This document shows positions 18,130 to 25,612 of a DNA stretch of 64,000 nucleotides, in pieces (within the stretch, counting starts at the first letter, position 1; each line of letters begins with the position of its first letter). This DNA comes from Chromobacterium amazonense. GTDB taxonomy: Bacteria; Pseudomonadota; Gammaproteobacteria; Burkholderiales; Chromobacteriaceae. The DNA is taken from positions 155,515 to 219,514 of the forward strand of contig NZ_MKCR01000004.1 in the NCBI RefSeq assembly GCF_001855565.1, written 5' to 3'. The notes under the pieces are model-generated. The model was not told the DNA's origin. It saw nothing but the letters and a program-made list of their open reading frames with translations, and searched no databases. A program made the position numbers and the translations under genes.

Positions 18130-18286
18130 GTAGGGCGGATGCCCCGCTAGCGGGGCGACCCGCCGAACCATATCGACAAGGGAACGGCGGCAAAGGCGTA
18201 CCTCCCGGCCTTAGCCGGGATTCCGCCCTTCGGGGAAAAGGGCGCGACGGGAAGGCGGATCGCCCGCCCTGCCGGGCATCCGCCCT
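18130..18286. repeat. REP-like palindromic repeat cluster
   Basis: Three palindromic units of one family: GTAGGGCGGATGCCCC with GGGGCGACCCGCC (18130-18166), a degenerate unit at 18194-18230, and GGCGGATCGCCCG with CGGGCATCCGCC (18254-18283). The last one reaches the stop codon of the radical SAM gene. The same family appears at 35.1-35.6 kb and 59.9-60.0 kb in this window. Confidence 0.75.
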
Positions 18287-20195
18287 ACTGGTAGAGCGCT
18301 CGCTCGATGAAGTTGCGCGGCACCTTGGGCTTGGGCACGCGGATATCGAACCAGCCGCGCACATCGCCGTCCAGGCCGATGCCGTGCATGAAGTTGTACA
18401 AGGCCTTGTTCAGCGCGCGGCCCATCAGCTCATGATCGGTGCCGGTGGGATCGATGAAGCCGACATCGTTCTTGGCGAAGTTACCCGGCGGCAGCGGCAC
18501 CAGCTTGACGCCGTATTCTTCCGGATTCTGCCCCACCGGCGAATGCACGGTGCAGGCGAAGCGGTGGAAGAAGCCGGACTGGATGCAGCCGGTGTCGAAC
18601 AACTGGCGCACGTATTCCAGCGCGTCCACCGTGTCCTGCACCGTCTGCGTCGGGAAGCCGTACATCAGGTAGGCGTGCACCAGCACGCCGGCCTCGGCGA
18701 AACCGTGGGTGACGCGCGCCACCTGCTCCACCGATACGCCCTTTTTCATCAGCTTGAGCAGGCGGTCCGACGCGACCTCCAGGCCGCCGGAGATGGCGAT
18801 GCAGCCGGACTCGGCCAACAGCTGCGCCAATTCCGGCGTGAACGACTTCTCGAAGCGGATATTGCCCCACCAGGAGATGGACACCTTGCGCCGCAGCAGC
18901 TCTTCGGCCAGCGCCTTCAGCATCTTGGGGGGCGCGGCTTCGTCCACGAAGTGGAAGCCGGTCTGGCCGGTCTCGGCGATGATGGCCTCGATGCGGTCCA
19001 CCAACAGCTCGGCCGACGCCGTCTCGTAGCGCGAGATGTAGTCCAGCGTCACGTCGCAGAAGCTGCATTTCTTCCAGTAGCAGCCGTGGGCGATGGTCAG
19101 CTTGTTCCAGCGGCCGTCGCTCCACAGCCGGTGCATAGGGTTCAGCATGTCCAAGAGCGACAGGTAGCGGTCTATCGGCAGGCCGTCCCAGGTGGGGGTG
19201 CCCACTTCGGAGAACGGCACGTCGGCTTCCTGCAGGTTCACATAGCGCACCGCGCCGTCCTGGCGCAGGAAGGTGCGCGCCAGCCGGCTGACGCCGCGCT
19301 TGCCTTCGAGATGCTCCATCAGCGCCAGCAGCGGCTTCTCGCCGTCGTCCAGCGTCACGTAGTCGAAGTAGTCGAACACGCGCGGCTCGGCCAGCTCGCG
19401 CAGCTCGGTGTTGACGTAGCCGCCGCCCAGGCAAATCTTGATGTCCGGCCGGTGGCGCTTGATGGTCTGGGCGATGCGGAAGGCCGCGTACACCGCGCCC
19501 GGAAACGGCACCGAGATCAGCACCAGCTGCGGCTGGTGCTTCTCCACCGCCTCGCGCGCGAGCGCGGCCAGCGTGTCGTCCACCCAGTTGGGCTCGGCCG
19601 CCAGCGCCTTGGTCAAGGGTTCGAAGGTGGGTTGCGACAGCGCCAGCGATTCGGCGTAGCGGACGAACTCGAAGCGCGGGTCCACCGCCTCGCGCAGCAC
19701 GTCGGCGATATCGTTCAGGTACAGCGTGGCCAGGTGGCGGGCGCGGTCCTGGGTGCCCAGCGCGCCGAAGGCCCAGGCCAGCGGGTCGCCGCCGTCCGGA
19801 TCGTCCGGGTCGACGTACACGTCCAGCGACGCGAAGCGCGGGCCTTCCGGCAGGTAGTTGCGGCCGGCGATGCGGTAGGACAGCGTGGCGTCGCGGCCCT
19901 GCAGAAAGCCGATCACCGCGTCCACCGTCGCGGCGTAGCGCTCGTAGGAGATGTCGAACTGCATCATGCAGTCCGTGCGCTGGCGCATAGGGATGCGCCG
20001 CACATGCTCGCGCAAGGTGGCCATGCCTTTCCTGGAGAACAGCTTCAAGACCAGCGCCAGCGCCAGATCCTCCTGGAACGCGGCCACGCCGCGCGAGCGC
20101 AGGAAGCCGGTGAGGTAGGCGGTGGACGGGTAAGGCGTGTTCAGCTGCGTCATCGGCGGGATGAGCGACAGCACGCGCGGGGAAGAAACAGGCAT
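18285..20195 (-). CDS. B12-binding-domain radical SAM protein
   Basis: 636-residue enzyme with an N-terminal cobalamin-binding-like region (VLSLIPPMTQLNTPYPSTAYL at the start, and LVLISVPFPGAVYAAFRIAQ with ICLGGGYVNTELRELAE at about 230-290) and a radical SAM core. The iron-sulfur motif reads GCYWKKCSFCDV at about residue 370, a CX4CX2C spacing rather than the common CX3CX2C, as seen in some B12-type families. Downstream motifs include GFHFVDEAAPP, SISWWGNIRFEKSF, AISGGLEVASDRLLKLMKKG and YLMYGFPTQTVQDTVD. The reaction is unknown; relatives do methylations or ring rearrangements. It seems monocistronic. Confidence 0.83.
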   Translation of the reverse strand: MPVSSPRVLSLIPPMTQLNTPYPSTAYLTGFLRSRGVAAFQEDLALALVLKLFSRKGMATLREHVRRIPMRQRTDCMMQFDISYERYAATVDAVIGFLQGRDATLSYRIAGRNYLPEGPRFASLDVYVDPDDPDGGDPLAWAFGALGTQDRARHLATLYLNDIADVLREAVDPRFEFVRYAESLALSQPTFEPLTKALAAEPNWVDDTLAALAREAVEKHQPQLVLISVPFPGAVYAAFRIAQTIKRHRPDIKICLGGGYVNTELRELAEPRVFDYFDYVTLDDGEKPLLALMEHLEGKRGVSRLARTFLRQDGAVRYVNLQEADVPFSEVGTPTWDGLPIDRYLSLLDMLNPMHRLWSDGRWNKLTIAHGCYWKKCSFCDVTLDYISRYETASAELLVDRIEAIIAETGQTGFHFVDEAAPPKMLKALAEELLRRKVSISWWGNIRFEKSFTPELAQLLAESGCIAISGGLEVASDRLLKLMKKGVSVEQVARVTHGFAEAGVLVHAYLMYGFPTQTVQDTVDALEYVRQLFDTGCIQSGFFHRFACTVHSPVGQNPEEYGVKLVPLPPGNFAKNDVGFIDPTGTDHELMGRALNKALYNFMHGIGLDGDVRGWFDIRVPKPKVPRNFIERALYQ

Positions 20196-20283
20196 GGGGC
20201 GTGAAATCCGGGCGGTGGTTCAAAAAGCATAGCCGGGCTTGCGCCCGGCCATGAAGAATTGTCCCACAGCGGACGATGCGAGA

Positions 20284-20640
20284 CTAGGCGTGCTTGGCGC
20301 TGAACTGCTCGAAGGCGGCCAAAGCGTTGGCGGAATACATCAAGGACGGCCCGCCGCCCATGTAGACCGCCATCGCCAGCGTCTCTTCCACTTCTTGCTT
20401 GGTGGCGCCCAGCTTGACCAGCGCCTGGGCGTGGAAGCCCAGGCAGCCATCGCAGCGCGCGGCCACGCCCAGCGCCAACGCGATCAGCTCCTTGGTTTTC
20501 TTGTCCAGCACGCCGTCGCGCGTGGCGGCGCGGGCCAGATCGTTGAACCCCTGCATCACTTCGGGCGCGTCGGCGCGCAAGGTGGCCAGGTGCTTGGAGA
20601 TGGTTTGGGTCAGCTCGGGATAGTTGACATCACCGCTCAT
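20284..20640 (-). CDS. Carboxymuconolactone decarboxylase (AhpD-like) family protein
   Basis: 118-residue protein with the CMD/AhpD signature: KELIALALGVAARCDGCLGFHAQALVKLGATKQEVEETLAMAVYMGGGPSLMYS. The CxxC plus His motif (CDGCLGFH) is the redox centre of AhpD-like alkylhydroperoxidases. The start at 20640 overlaps the DUF2892 gene by 4 bases (ATGA), and GGAG lies upstream, so the two form an operon. It is divergent from the ArsR-type regulator, which points to a role in sulfur-stress or peroxide handling with that cluster; this is inference. Confidence 0.85.
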   Translation of the reverse strand: MSGDVNYPELTQTISKHLATLRADAPEVMQGFNDLARAATRDGVLDKKTKELIALALGVAARCDGCLGFHAQALVKLGATKQEVEETLAMAVYMGGGPSLMYSANALAAFEQFSAKHA

Positions 20641-20855
20641 GGTTTTTGCTCCGGTTGGGATGGGGATGACGAGGCGCGGCAACTGGACCAGCCAAATGGC
20701 AAATAGGCCGGGCAGAAGCGGAACAAGCCGGTTGCCAGCGGCGCCAGGCCCAGCCACCCCCAAGGGCCGATCGCGCCGATCGCCGCGCCGACAATCAACG
20801 CCGCGCCAACGGCAACGCGCAACGCTCTATCCAAACCGCCCACATTGCTTTTCAT
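20637..20855 (-). CDS. DUF2892 (YgaP-like) inner membrane protein
   Basis: 72-residue protein starting MKSNVGGLDRALRVAVGAAL, the typical DUF2892 N-terminus, with two hydrophobic segments (about residues 12-28 and 30-48) and the CP motif RFCPAYLPFG. DUF2892 is often fused to or next to rhodanese and other sulfur-transfer proteins. It is the first gene of a two-gene operon and is transcribed away from the ArsR-type regulator across a shared 100-base AT-rich promoter region. Confidence 0.82.
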   Translation of the reverse strand: MKSNVGGLDRALRVAVGAALIVGAAIGAIGPWGWLGLAPLATGLFRFCPAYLPFGWSSCRASSSPSQPEQKP

Positions 20856-20909
20856 ATCTGCCTCCTGTTCCGATGCGCCATCGAGAAAGTTGATATCTTG
20901 ATTTATATA

Positions 20910-20923
20910 ATATCAATTGATAT
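20910..20923. promoter_or_regulatory. Palindromic operator candidate between DUF2892 and the ArsR-type gene
   Basis: ATATCAATTGATAT is a perfect 14-bp palindrome in a very AT-rich stretch (20891-20935) that also contains a second ATATC/GATAT-type half-site. It sits between the divergent genes and is a good operator for the adjacent ArsR-family regulator, which would then control both sides. Confidence 0.62.
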
Positions 20924-20958
20924 ATTGAAATCAAGCCACAACCCTGCAAAGCTTCGCC

Positions 20959-21273
20959 ATGGATACACCCATTCTTGCCCTTTCCGACATGCGCGCCGCC
21001 GCCGGCCAGGCCTGCGGCCTGCTGCGCGCGCTGGCCAATGAAGACCGCCTGCTGCTGCTGTGCCAACTGAGCCAGGGAGAAAAATCCGTGGGCGAGCTGG
21101 AGGAGACGGTAGGCATCCGCCAGCCCAGCCTGTCGCAACAACTGGGCGTGCTGCGCAACGAGGGCCTGGTGACCACCCGCCGCGACGGCAAGCGCATCTT
21201 TTATTCCGTGGCGGACGCCAACGCCCTGGCCGTGCTGGCTACTTTGTACCAGCTGTACTGCCCCAAGGAGTGA
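20959..21273 (+). CDS. ArsR-family regulator of BigR/SqrR type
   Basis: 104-residue winged-helix repressor. Helix-turn-helix: SVGELEETVGIRQPSLSQQLGVLRNEGLVTTRRDGKR, then the wing IFYSV. It keeps two cysteines at the positions used by persulfide-sensing BigR/SqrR: Cys35 in LLLLCQLSQGE and Cys101 in YQLYCPKE. In those proteins a polysulfide bridge between the two cysteines releases DNA. A third cysteine is at position 19. The neighbours (YeeE/YedE halves, DUF2892, cytochrome c) fit a sulfide/persulfide regulon. Metal sensing is less likely because the ArsR metal motif is absent. Confidence 0.83.
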   Translation: MDTPILALSDMRAAAGQACGLLRALANEDRLLLLCQLSQGEKSVGELEETVGIRQPSLSQQLGVLRNEGLVTTRRDGKRIFYSVADANALAVLATLYQLYCPKE

Positions 21274-21275
21274 GC

Positions 21276-21704
21276 ATGGCGCTGGACTGGACCCATTTCA
21301 CACCGTGGAGCGCGCTGGCCGGCGGCGCGCTGATCGGCCTGGCCGCCGCCTGGCTGATTGTGCTGAACGGCCGCATCGCCGGCATCAGCGGCATCGTCGG
21401 CAATCTGCTGGCGCCCGGCGCAGACAAAGGCTGGCGGCTTGCCTTCGTCGCCGGCCTGGTGATGTCGCCGTGGCTGTACCGCGTGTTCGCCGCGCCGCCG
21501 GACATCATCGTCGATAGCCGGCCGTGGCTGCTGATCACGGCGGGCTTGCTGGTCGGCTTCGGAACCCGGCTGGGTTCCGGCTGCACCAGCGGCCACGGCG
21601 TGTGCGGCTTGGCTCGCCTGTCGCCTCGCTCGCTGGCCGCCACGCTGGCCTTCATGGCGGCCGGCTTTGCCGCCGTCTGGCTAGTCCGTCATTTCGGGGG
21701 ATAA
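21276..21704 (+). CDS. YeeE/YedE family sulfur transporter, first half (PmpA-like)
   Basis: 142-residue membrane protein of the YeeE/YedE (Sulf_transp) family with four hydrophobic segments. Motifs: [15 protein letters not shown] (about 28-42) and [25 protein letters not shown] (about 92-115), whose conserved Cys-containing loop carries thiosulfate or sulfur in characterised YeeE. It begins 2 bases after the regulator stop and is followed 3 bases later by its partner half, so the transporter is split into two proteins, as in PmpA/PmpB. Confidence 0.85.
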   Translation: MALDWTHFTPWSALAGGALIGLAAAWLIVLNGRIAGISGIVGNLLAPGADKGWRLAFVAGLVMSPWLYRVFAAPPDIIVDSRPWLLITAGLLVGFGTRLGSGCTSGHGVCGLARLSPRSLAATLAFMAAGFAAVWLVRHFGG

Positions 21705-21707
21705 AAC

Positions 21708-22124
21708 ATGAAGCACATGATAAGCGCCTCGTTGGCGGGACTGATCTTCGGCATCGGCCTGATCGCGGCCGGCATGGCCAACCCGGCCAAGGTGCTGGCT
21801 TTCCTGGACATCACCGGCCGCTGGGATCCTTCGCTCGCGCTGGTGATGGCCGGCGCCATCGCCGTGGCGCTGCCGGCCTTCGCCTGTGCTAAACGGCGCG
21901 AGCGATCGCTGCTGGGCGAGGCCATGCAGTTGCCGACATCGCGCCGCGCCGACCGCCGCCTGCTCGCCGGCAGCCTGATCTTCGGCATAGGCTGGGGGCT
22001 GGCCGGCATCTGCCCCGGCCCGGCGCTGGTGCTAGCCGGCAGCGGCCTCGCCGATGGCCTATTGTTTCTGCTGGCCATGCTGGCCGGCATGGCGCTTTAC
22101 CGCGCTTGGGACGCGCGCGGCTGA
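21708..22124 (+). CDS. YeeE/YedE family sulfur transporter, second half (PmpB-like, DUF6691)
   Basis: 138-residue membrane protein with four hydrophobic segments: LAGLIFGIGLIAAGMANPAKVLAFLDI at the start, and GSLIFGIGWGLAGICPGPAL, containing the family's conserved Cys, at about 87-105. With the preceding gene it makes one complete YeeE/YedE-type unit. It lies 3 bases after the first half. Substrate (thiosulfate, sulfite or persulfide-derived sulfur) is inferred from the family and the BigR-type regulator. Confidence 0.83.
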   Translation: MKHMISASLAGLIFGIGLIAAGMANPAKVLAFLDITGRWDPSLALVMAGAIAVALPAFACAKRRERSLLGEAMQLPTSRRADRRLLAGSLIFGIGWGLAGICPGPALVLAGSGLADGLLFLLAMLAGMALYRAWDARG

Positions 22125-22177
22125 CGCGGCGGCGGCGGGCGGCTATACCTTCATCATCGCCCTGTTCGGAGCCGCGC

Positions 22178-22759
22178 ATGAAAGCCCTCACCCTCGTTTT
22201 GGCCCTGAGCGCCGCGTCGACGGCGCTGGCCGCGCCGCCAAAACTCGCGCAGCAACTATGCGCCGCCTGCCATGGCATTGACGGCAACGGCCCGCCGCCG
22301 ACACCCAGGCTGGCTGGCCAGCAGGCCGATTACATCGCGCAACAGCTGGATTGGATGCGGCTGGGCCAGCGCGATGACGGCGGCGCGCACAAAGCGGTGT
22401 GGGATCGATTGAAGAACGATGCCGACATCCAGGCCATCTCCCGCTACTACGCCGCGCAAAAACCCGCTCCGCAGCCGGCCAAGTCGGCCGATCCGGCGCT
22501 GCTGGCCAGCGGTCGCAAGTTGTACACAGAGGGCAACCTGGCCGTGGGCGCGCCGCCTTGCTTCACCTGCCATGGCGAGCAGGGTGAAGGCGGCAGCGCC
22601 GCGCCGCGGCTGGCGGGCCAGCACGCCGCCTATCTGGCGCAAAGAATGAAGGTATCCGACACGCCGCAGCCGCCGGCGCGGATGGAGATGCAGGAAATCC
22701 TGAAAACGCTGAGCCAGGACGACGTCAAGGCGCTGCTGGCCTATATGGCCACGCTGTAG
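22178..22759 (+). CDS. Dihaem cytochrome c (c4-like)
   Basis: 193-residue periplasmic cytochrome. Signal peptide (MKALTLVLALSAASTALA) then two cytochrome c domains, each with a CxxCH haem site: CAACH at about residue 27 and CFTCH at about residue 130, and with PRLAGQQADYI/PRLAGQHAAYL repeats that reveal internal duplication. This is the cytochrome c4 plan. Placed after the YeeE/YedE genes it may take electrons from sulfide or thiosulfate oxidation; this is inference from context. The ATG at 22178 is preceded by GGAG. Confidence 0.83.
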   Translation: MKALTLVLALSAASTALAAPPKLAQQLCAACHGIDGNGPPPTPRLAGQQADYIAQQLDWMRLGQRDDGGAHKAVWDRLKNDADIQAISRYYAAQKPAPQPAKSADPALLASGRKLYTEGNLAVGAPPCFTCHGEQGEGGSAAPRLAGQHAAYLAQRMKVSDTPQPPARMEMQEILKTLSQDDVKALLAYMATL

Positions 22760-22840
22760 ACGGGAAAAAGAAAAGGCCACCCAGCGGCGGCCCCAAGTTT
22801 CGGAGAAAAACGGGCTCCGGCCTACACTGGCCAAGAACAT

Positions 22841-22864
22841 GCGGGCCATGCGGCCCGCCGTTTT
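22841..22864 (+). terminator. Possible terminator after the cytochrome c gene
   Basis: GCGGGCC, loop ATGC, GGCCCGC followed by CGTTTTCC. It lies about 80 bases after the cytochrome stop and 42 bases before the prfA stop. Confidence 0.4.
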
Positions 22865-22905
22865 CCGGGGGTGATTCTAACGCCGACAAACCCCAGCGGC
22901 AATCC

Positions 22906-23982
22906 TCAATCGCCCAGCGCCGCCAATAGCTCGGCCTGCTGTTCGGCGATCAGCGCGTCCGTCAGCTCCTGCAGATCGCCGTCCATCACATAATCGAGCT
23001 TGTACAGCGTCAGATTGATGCGGTGGTCGGTGATGCGGCCTTGCGGGTAGTTATAGGTGCGGATGCGCTCGGAGCGGTCGCCGGAGCCGATCAGGCTCTT
23101 GCGCTCGGCGGCTTCCTTCTGGTTCTTCTCGCGCAGCTGGATGTCGTAGATGCGCGCCGCCAGCACCTGCATCGCGCTGGCCTTGTTTGCGTGCTGCGAA
23201 CGGCCGTCCTGGCACTCCGCCACAATCCCTGTCGGAATATGGGTGATGCGCACCGCCGAGTCGGTCTTGTTGATGTGCTGGCCGCCGGCGCCGCTGGCCC
23301 TGAAGGTGTCGATGCGCAGGTCGGCCGGGTTCAGCACCACTTCGGCAATCTCGTCCGCCTCCGCCATCACCGCCACCGTGCAGGCGGAAGTGTGGATGCG
23401 GCCCTGGGTCTCGGTGGCCGGCACGCGCTGCACGCGGTGGCCGCCGGATTCGAACTTCAGCCGCGAATACGCGCCCTGGCCGATCAGCCGCACGATCACT
23501 TCCTTGTAGCCGCCGAGGTCCGACTCGCTGGCGGAGACGATCTCGACCTGCCAGCGGTTGCGTTCGGCGTAACGGGTATACATGCGCAGCAGGTCGGCCG
23601 CGAACAAGGCCGCCTCGTCGCCGCCGGTGCCGGCGCGGATTTCCAGGAAGATGTTCTTGTCGTCGTTGGGGTCCTTGGGCAGCAGCAGCTTCTGCAGCTC
23701 CAGGTCCAGCGCTTCCAGCTTGTCCTTGCCTTCGGCGATTTCCGCTTGCGCGAATTCCTTCATTTCCGGATCGGCCAACATCTCTTCGGCGGCGGCGATA
23801 TCGCCCTCGCACTGCCGATAGGCGGCGAAGGTTTCCACCACCGGCGTCAGCTCGGCGTGTTCGCGGGTGAGTTTCCGGAAGGCTTCCATGTCCTGGGTGG
23901 CCGTTTCGCTGGCCAACAGGTGGGTCACCTCTTCCAGACGGTCGGCCAGCTGCGCGAGCCTGGCCGCAATAGACGCTTTCAT
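22906..23982 (-). CDS. prfA: Peptide chain release factor 1
   Basis: 358-residue class I release factor that reads UAA and UAG at the ribosome. The peptidyl-tRNA hydrolysis loop reads [18 protein letters not shown] with the invariant GGQ (about residue 235), and the stop-codon anticodon region is in the middle domain. It shares one base with the hemA stop (TAATG), the common hemA-prfA arrangement. The usual next gene prmC, which methylates the GGQ glutamine, is not here; the cytochrome gene converges instead. Confidence 0.96.
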   Translation of the reverse strand: MKASIAARLAQLADRLEEVTHLLASETATQDMEAFRKLTREHAELTPVVETFAAYRQCEGDIAAAEEMLADPEMKEFAQAEIAEGKDKLEALDLELQKLLLPKDPNDDKNIFLEIRAGTGGDEAALFAADLLRMYTRYAERNRWQVEIVSASESDLGGYKEVIVRLIGQGAYSRLKFESGGHRVQRVPATETQGRIHTSACTVAVMAEADEIAEVVLNPADLRIDTFRASGAGGQHINKTDSAVRITHIPTGIVAECQDGRSQHANKASAMQVLAARIYDIQLREKNQKEAAERKSLIGSGDRSERIRTYNYPQGRITDHRINLTLYKLDYVMDGDLQELTDALIAEQQAELLAALGD

Positions 23983-25235
23983 TACGACTCCGGGTGTAAA
24001 CGGTAAAGCCGCGCGATGGTTTGCACCTGCGCGTCATGCTCCGCGCCGCTGCCCGAGGACAAAGCCTGGGTCGGCGGGTGCATCAGTTTGTTGGTCAGCT
24101 GGACGGACAAGGCCTCCAGCACTTTTTCCGGCGCGTCGCCGCGCGCCAGTTGTTTCATCGCGCCTTCCAGCGCGTGGCGGCGGGTGCGCTCCGCCTCGTC
24201 GCGCAGGGCGCGGATCAGCGGCACGGTTTCCCGCTTCTTCAGCCAGTGGTTGAACTCGGCCACCCGGCTCTGGATGATGGCCTCGGCCTCGGCCGCGGCC
24301 TGCTGCCGCGCCTCCTTGCCCACCTCCACGATGCCGGCGATATCGTCCACGCTGAACAGGAATACATCGTCCAGCTTGTCCACCTCCAGCTCGATGTCGC
24401 GCGGCACGGCCAGGTCCAGCATGAACATGGGACGGTGGCGGCGCGCCTTGATCGCCCGTTCCACCATGCCCTTGCCGATGATGGGCAGCTGGCTGGCGGT
24501 GGACGTCACCACCACGTCATAGCGCGCCAGCGCCTCCGGCAGCTCCGCCAAGGTGATGGCGTTGCCGCCAAACTGTTCGGCCAGCTGCTGTCCGCGCTCC
24601 AGCGTGCGGTTGGCTACGGTGATACAGGACGGATTGCGCGCCGCGAAGTGCGTGGCCACCAGCTCTATCATTTCTCCGGCGCCGACGAACAGCACGTTCA
24701 GCTCGCTCACCGACGGGAAAATCTGCTCGGCCAGCTTGACCGCCGCCGCCGACATCGACACCGAGCTGGCGCCGACCGCGGTGCTGGAACGCACTTCCTT
24801 GGCCACTGCGAACGTGCGCTGGAACAGGCCGTTGAGCAACGTGCCCAGCGTGCCGGCGCTTTCCGCGCTGCGCACCGCGTCCTTCAACTGGCCCAGAATC
24901 TGCGTCTCGCCCAGCACCATGGAATCCAGCCCCGATGCCACGCGGAAAGCGTGCCGCGCCGCTTGCCCAGCTTCCAGCCGGTACAGATACGGCTCCACCT
25001 CGGCGCGGCTCAGCCCGTGAAACTGGCACAGCCAATCCAGCGCGGCATGCGGATCCGTGCTTAGGCAATAGATCTCGGTGCGGTTGCAGGTGGAGACGAT
25101 AGCCGCTTCCCGCGCGGCCTGCGAGGCCACCAGACTATCCAGGGCGTGCGGCAGGGTTTCCGCCGGGAATGCCAGCTTCTCCCGTATCGACAACGGCGCG
25201 GTGTGGTGGTTGAGTCCGAGGGCAAGCAGATGCAT
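23982..25235 (-). CDS. hemA: Glutamyl-tRNA reductase
   Basis: 417-residue enzyme of the C5 pathway; reduces glutamyl-tRNA(Glu) to glutamate-1-semialdehyde, the first committed step of tetrapyrrole synthesis. It starts [20 protein letters not shown] and has the catalytic Cys in [12 protein letters not shown] (about residue 50), [17 protein letters not shown], the NADPH-binding [18 protein letters not shown] and the C-terminal dimerisation domain. The ATG at 25235 is the family start; an upstream in-frame codon is not used. prfA follows directly. Confidence 0.96.
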   Translation of the reverse strand: MHLLALGLNHHTAPLSIREKLAFPAETLPHALDSLVASQAAREAAIVSTCNRTEIYCLSTDPHAALDWLCQFHGLSRAEVEPYLYRLEAGQAARHAFRVASGLDSMVLGETQILGQLKDAVRSAESAGTLGTLLNGLFQRTFAVAKEVRSSTAVGASSVSMSAAAVKLAEQIFPSVSELNVLFVGAGEMIELVATHFAARNPSCITVANRTLERGQQLAEQFGGNAITLAELPEALARYDVVVTSTASQLPIIGKGMVERAIKARRHRPMFMLDLAVPRDIELEVDKLDDVFLFSVDDIAGIVEVGKEARQQAAAEAEAIIQSRVAEFNHWLKKRETVPLIRALRDEAERTRRHALEGAMKQLARGDAPEKVLEALSVQLTNKLMHPPTQALSSGSGAEHDAQVQTIARLYRLHPES

Positions 25236-25612
25236 GGGCGAACAATGCCGCAGACGAAAACAGGACATTTTAGCCTAACTGGGTCGCGCCGTCCCGCGCT
25301 TGCCCTTGGCCTACCCTCTGCCAACGCTTGTCATCGGCGAAAGATGACAAGAATGTTGCATGGTCGAGACACGAACCAAAAAAATTACGCACATTCTTGC
25401 TAACAAATAAACGCAAATAATTTCATAAGCTTAACAATTTTCACACAATTACACATGGTTCAACCGCGCAAATCATGCCGGGCGAATGCCTTGTCATCTC
25501 TTCCATTCAATGCCATTTTCATGGATCGCCAATTATGTTGCAGCCATGAGACTGCGACGATACGCACCGCGCAGACAGGCGCGGACGCCGTGATGACAAA
25601 GGAAGAGAAGAA
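25236..25612. other. 377-base intergenic region between hemA and the TonB-dependent receptor
   Basis: No gene is visible. The stretch from about 25340 is AT-rich and probably holds the two divergent promoters. I looked for a Fur box (GATAAT-type repeats) before the receptor and saw none that is convincing. Confidence 0.5.
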
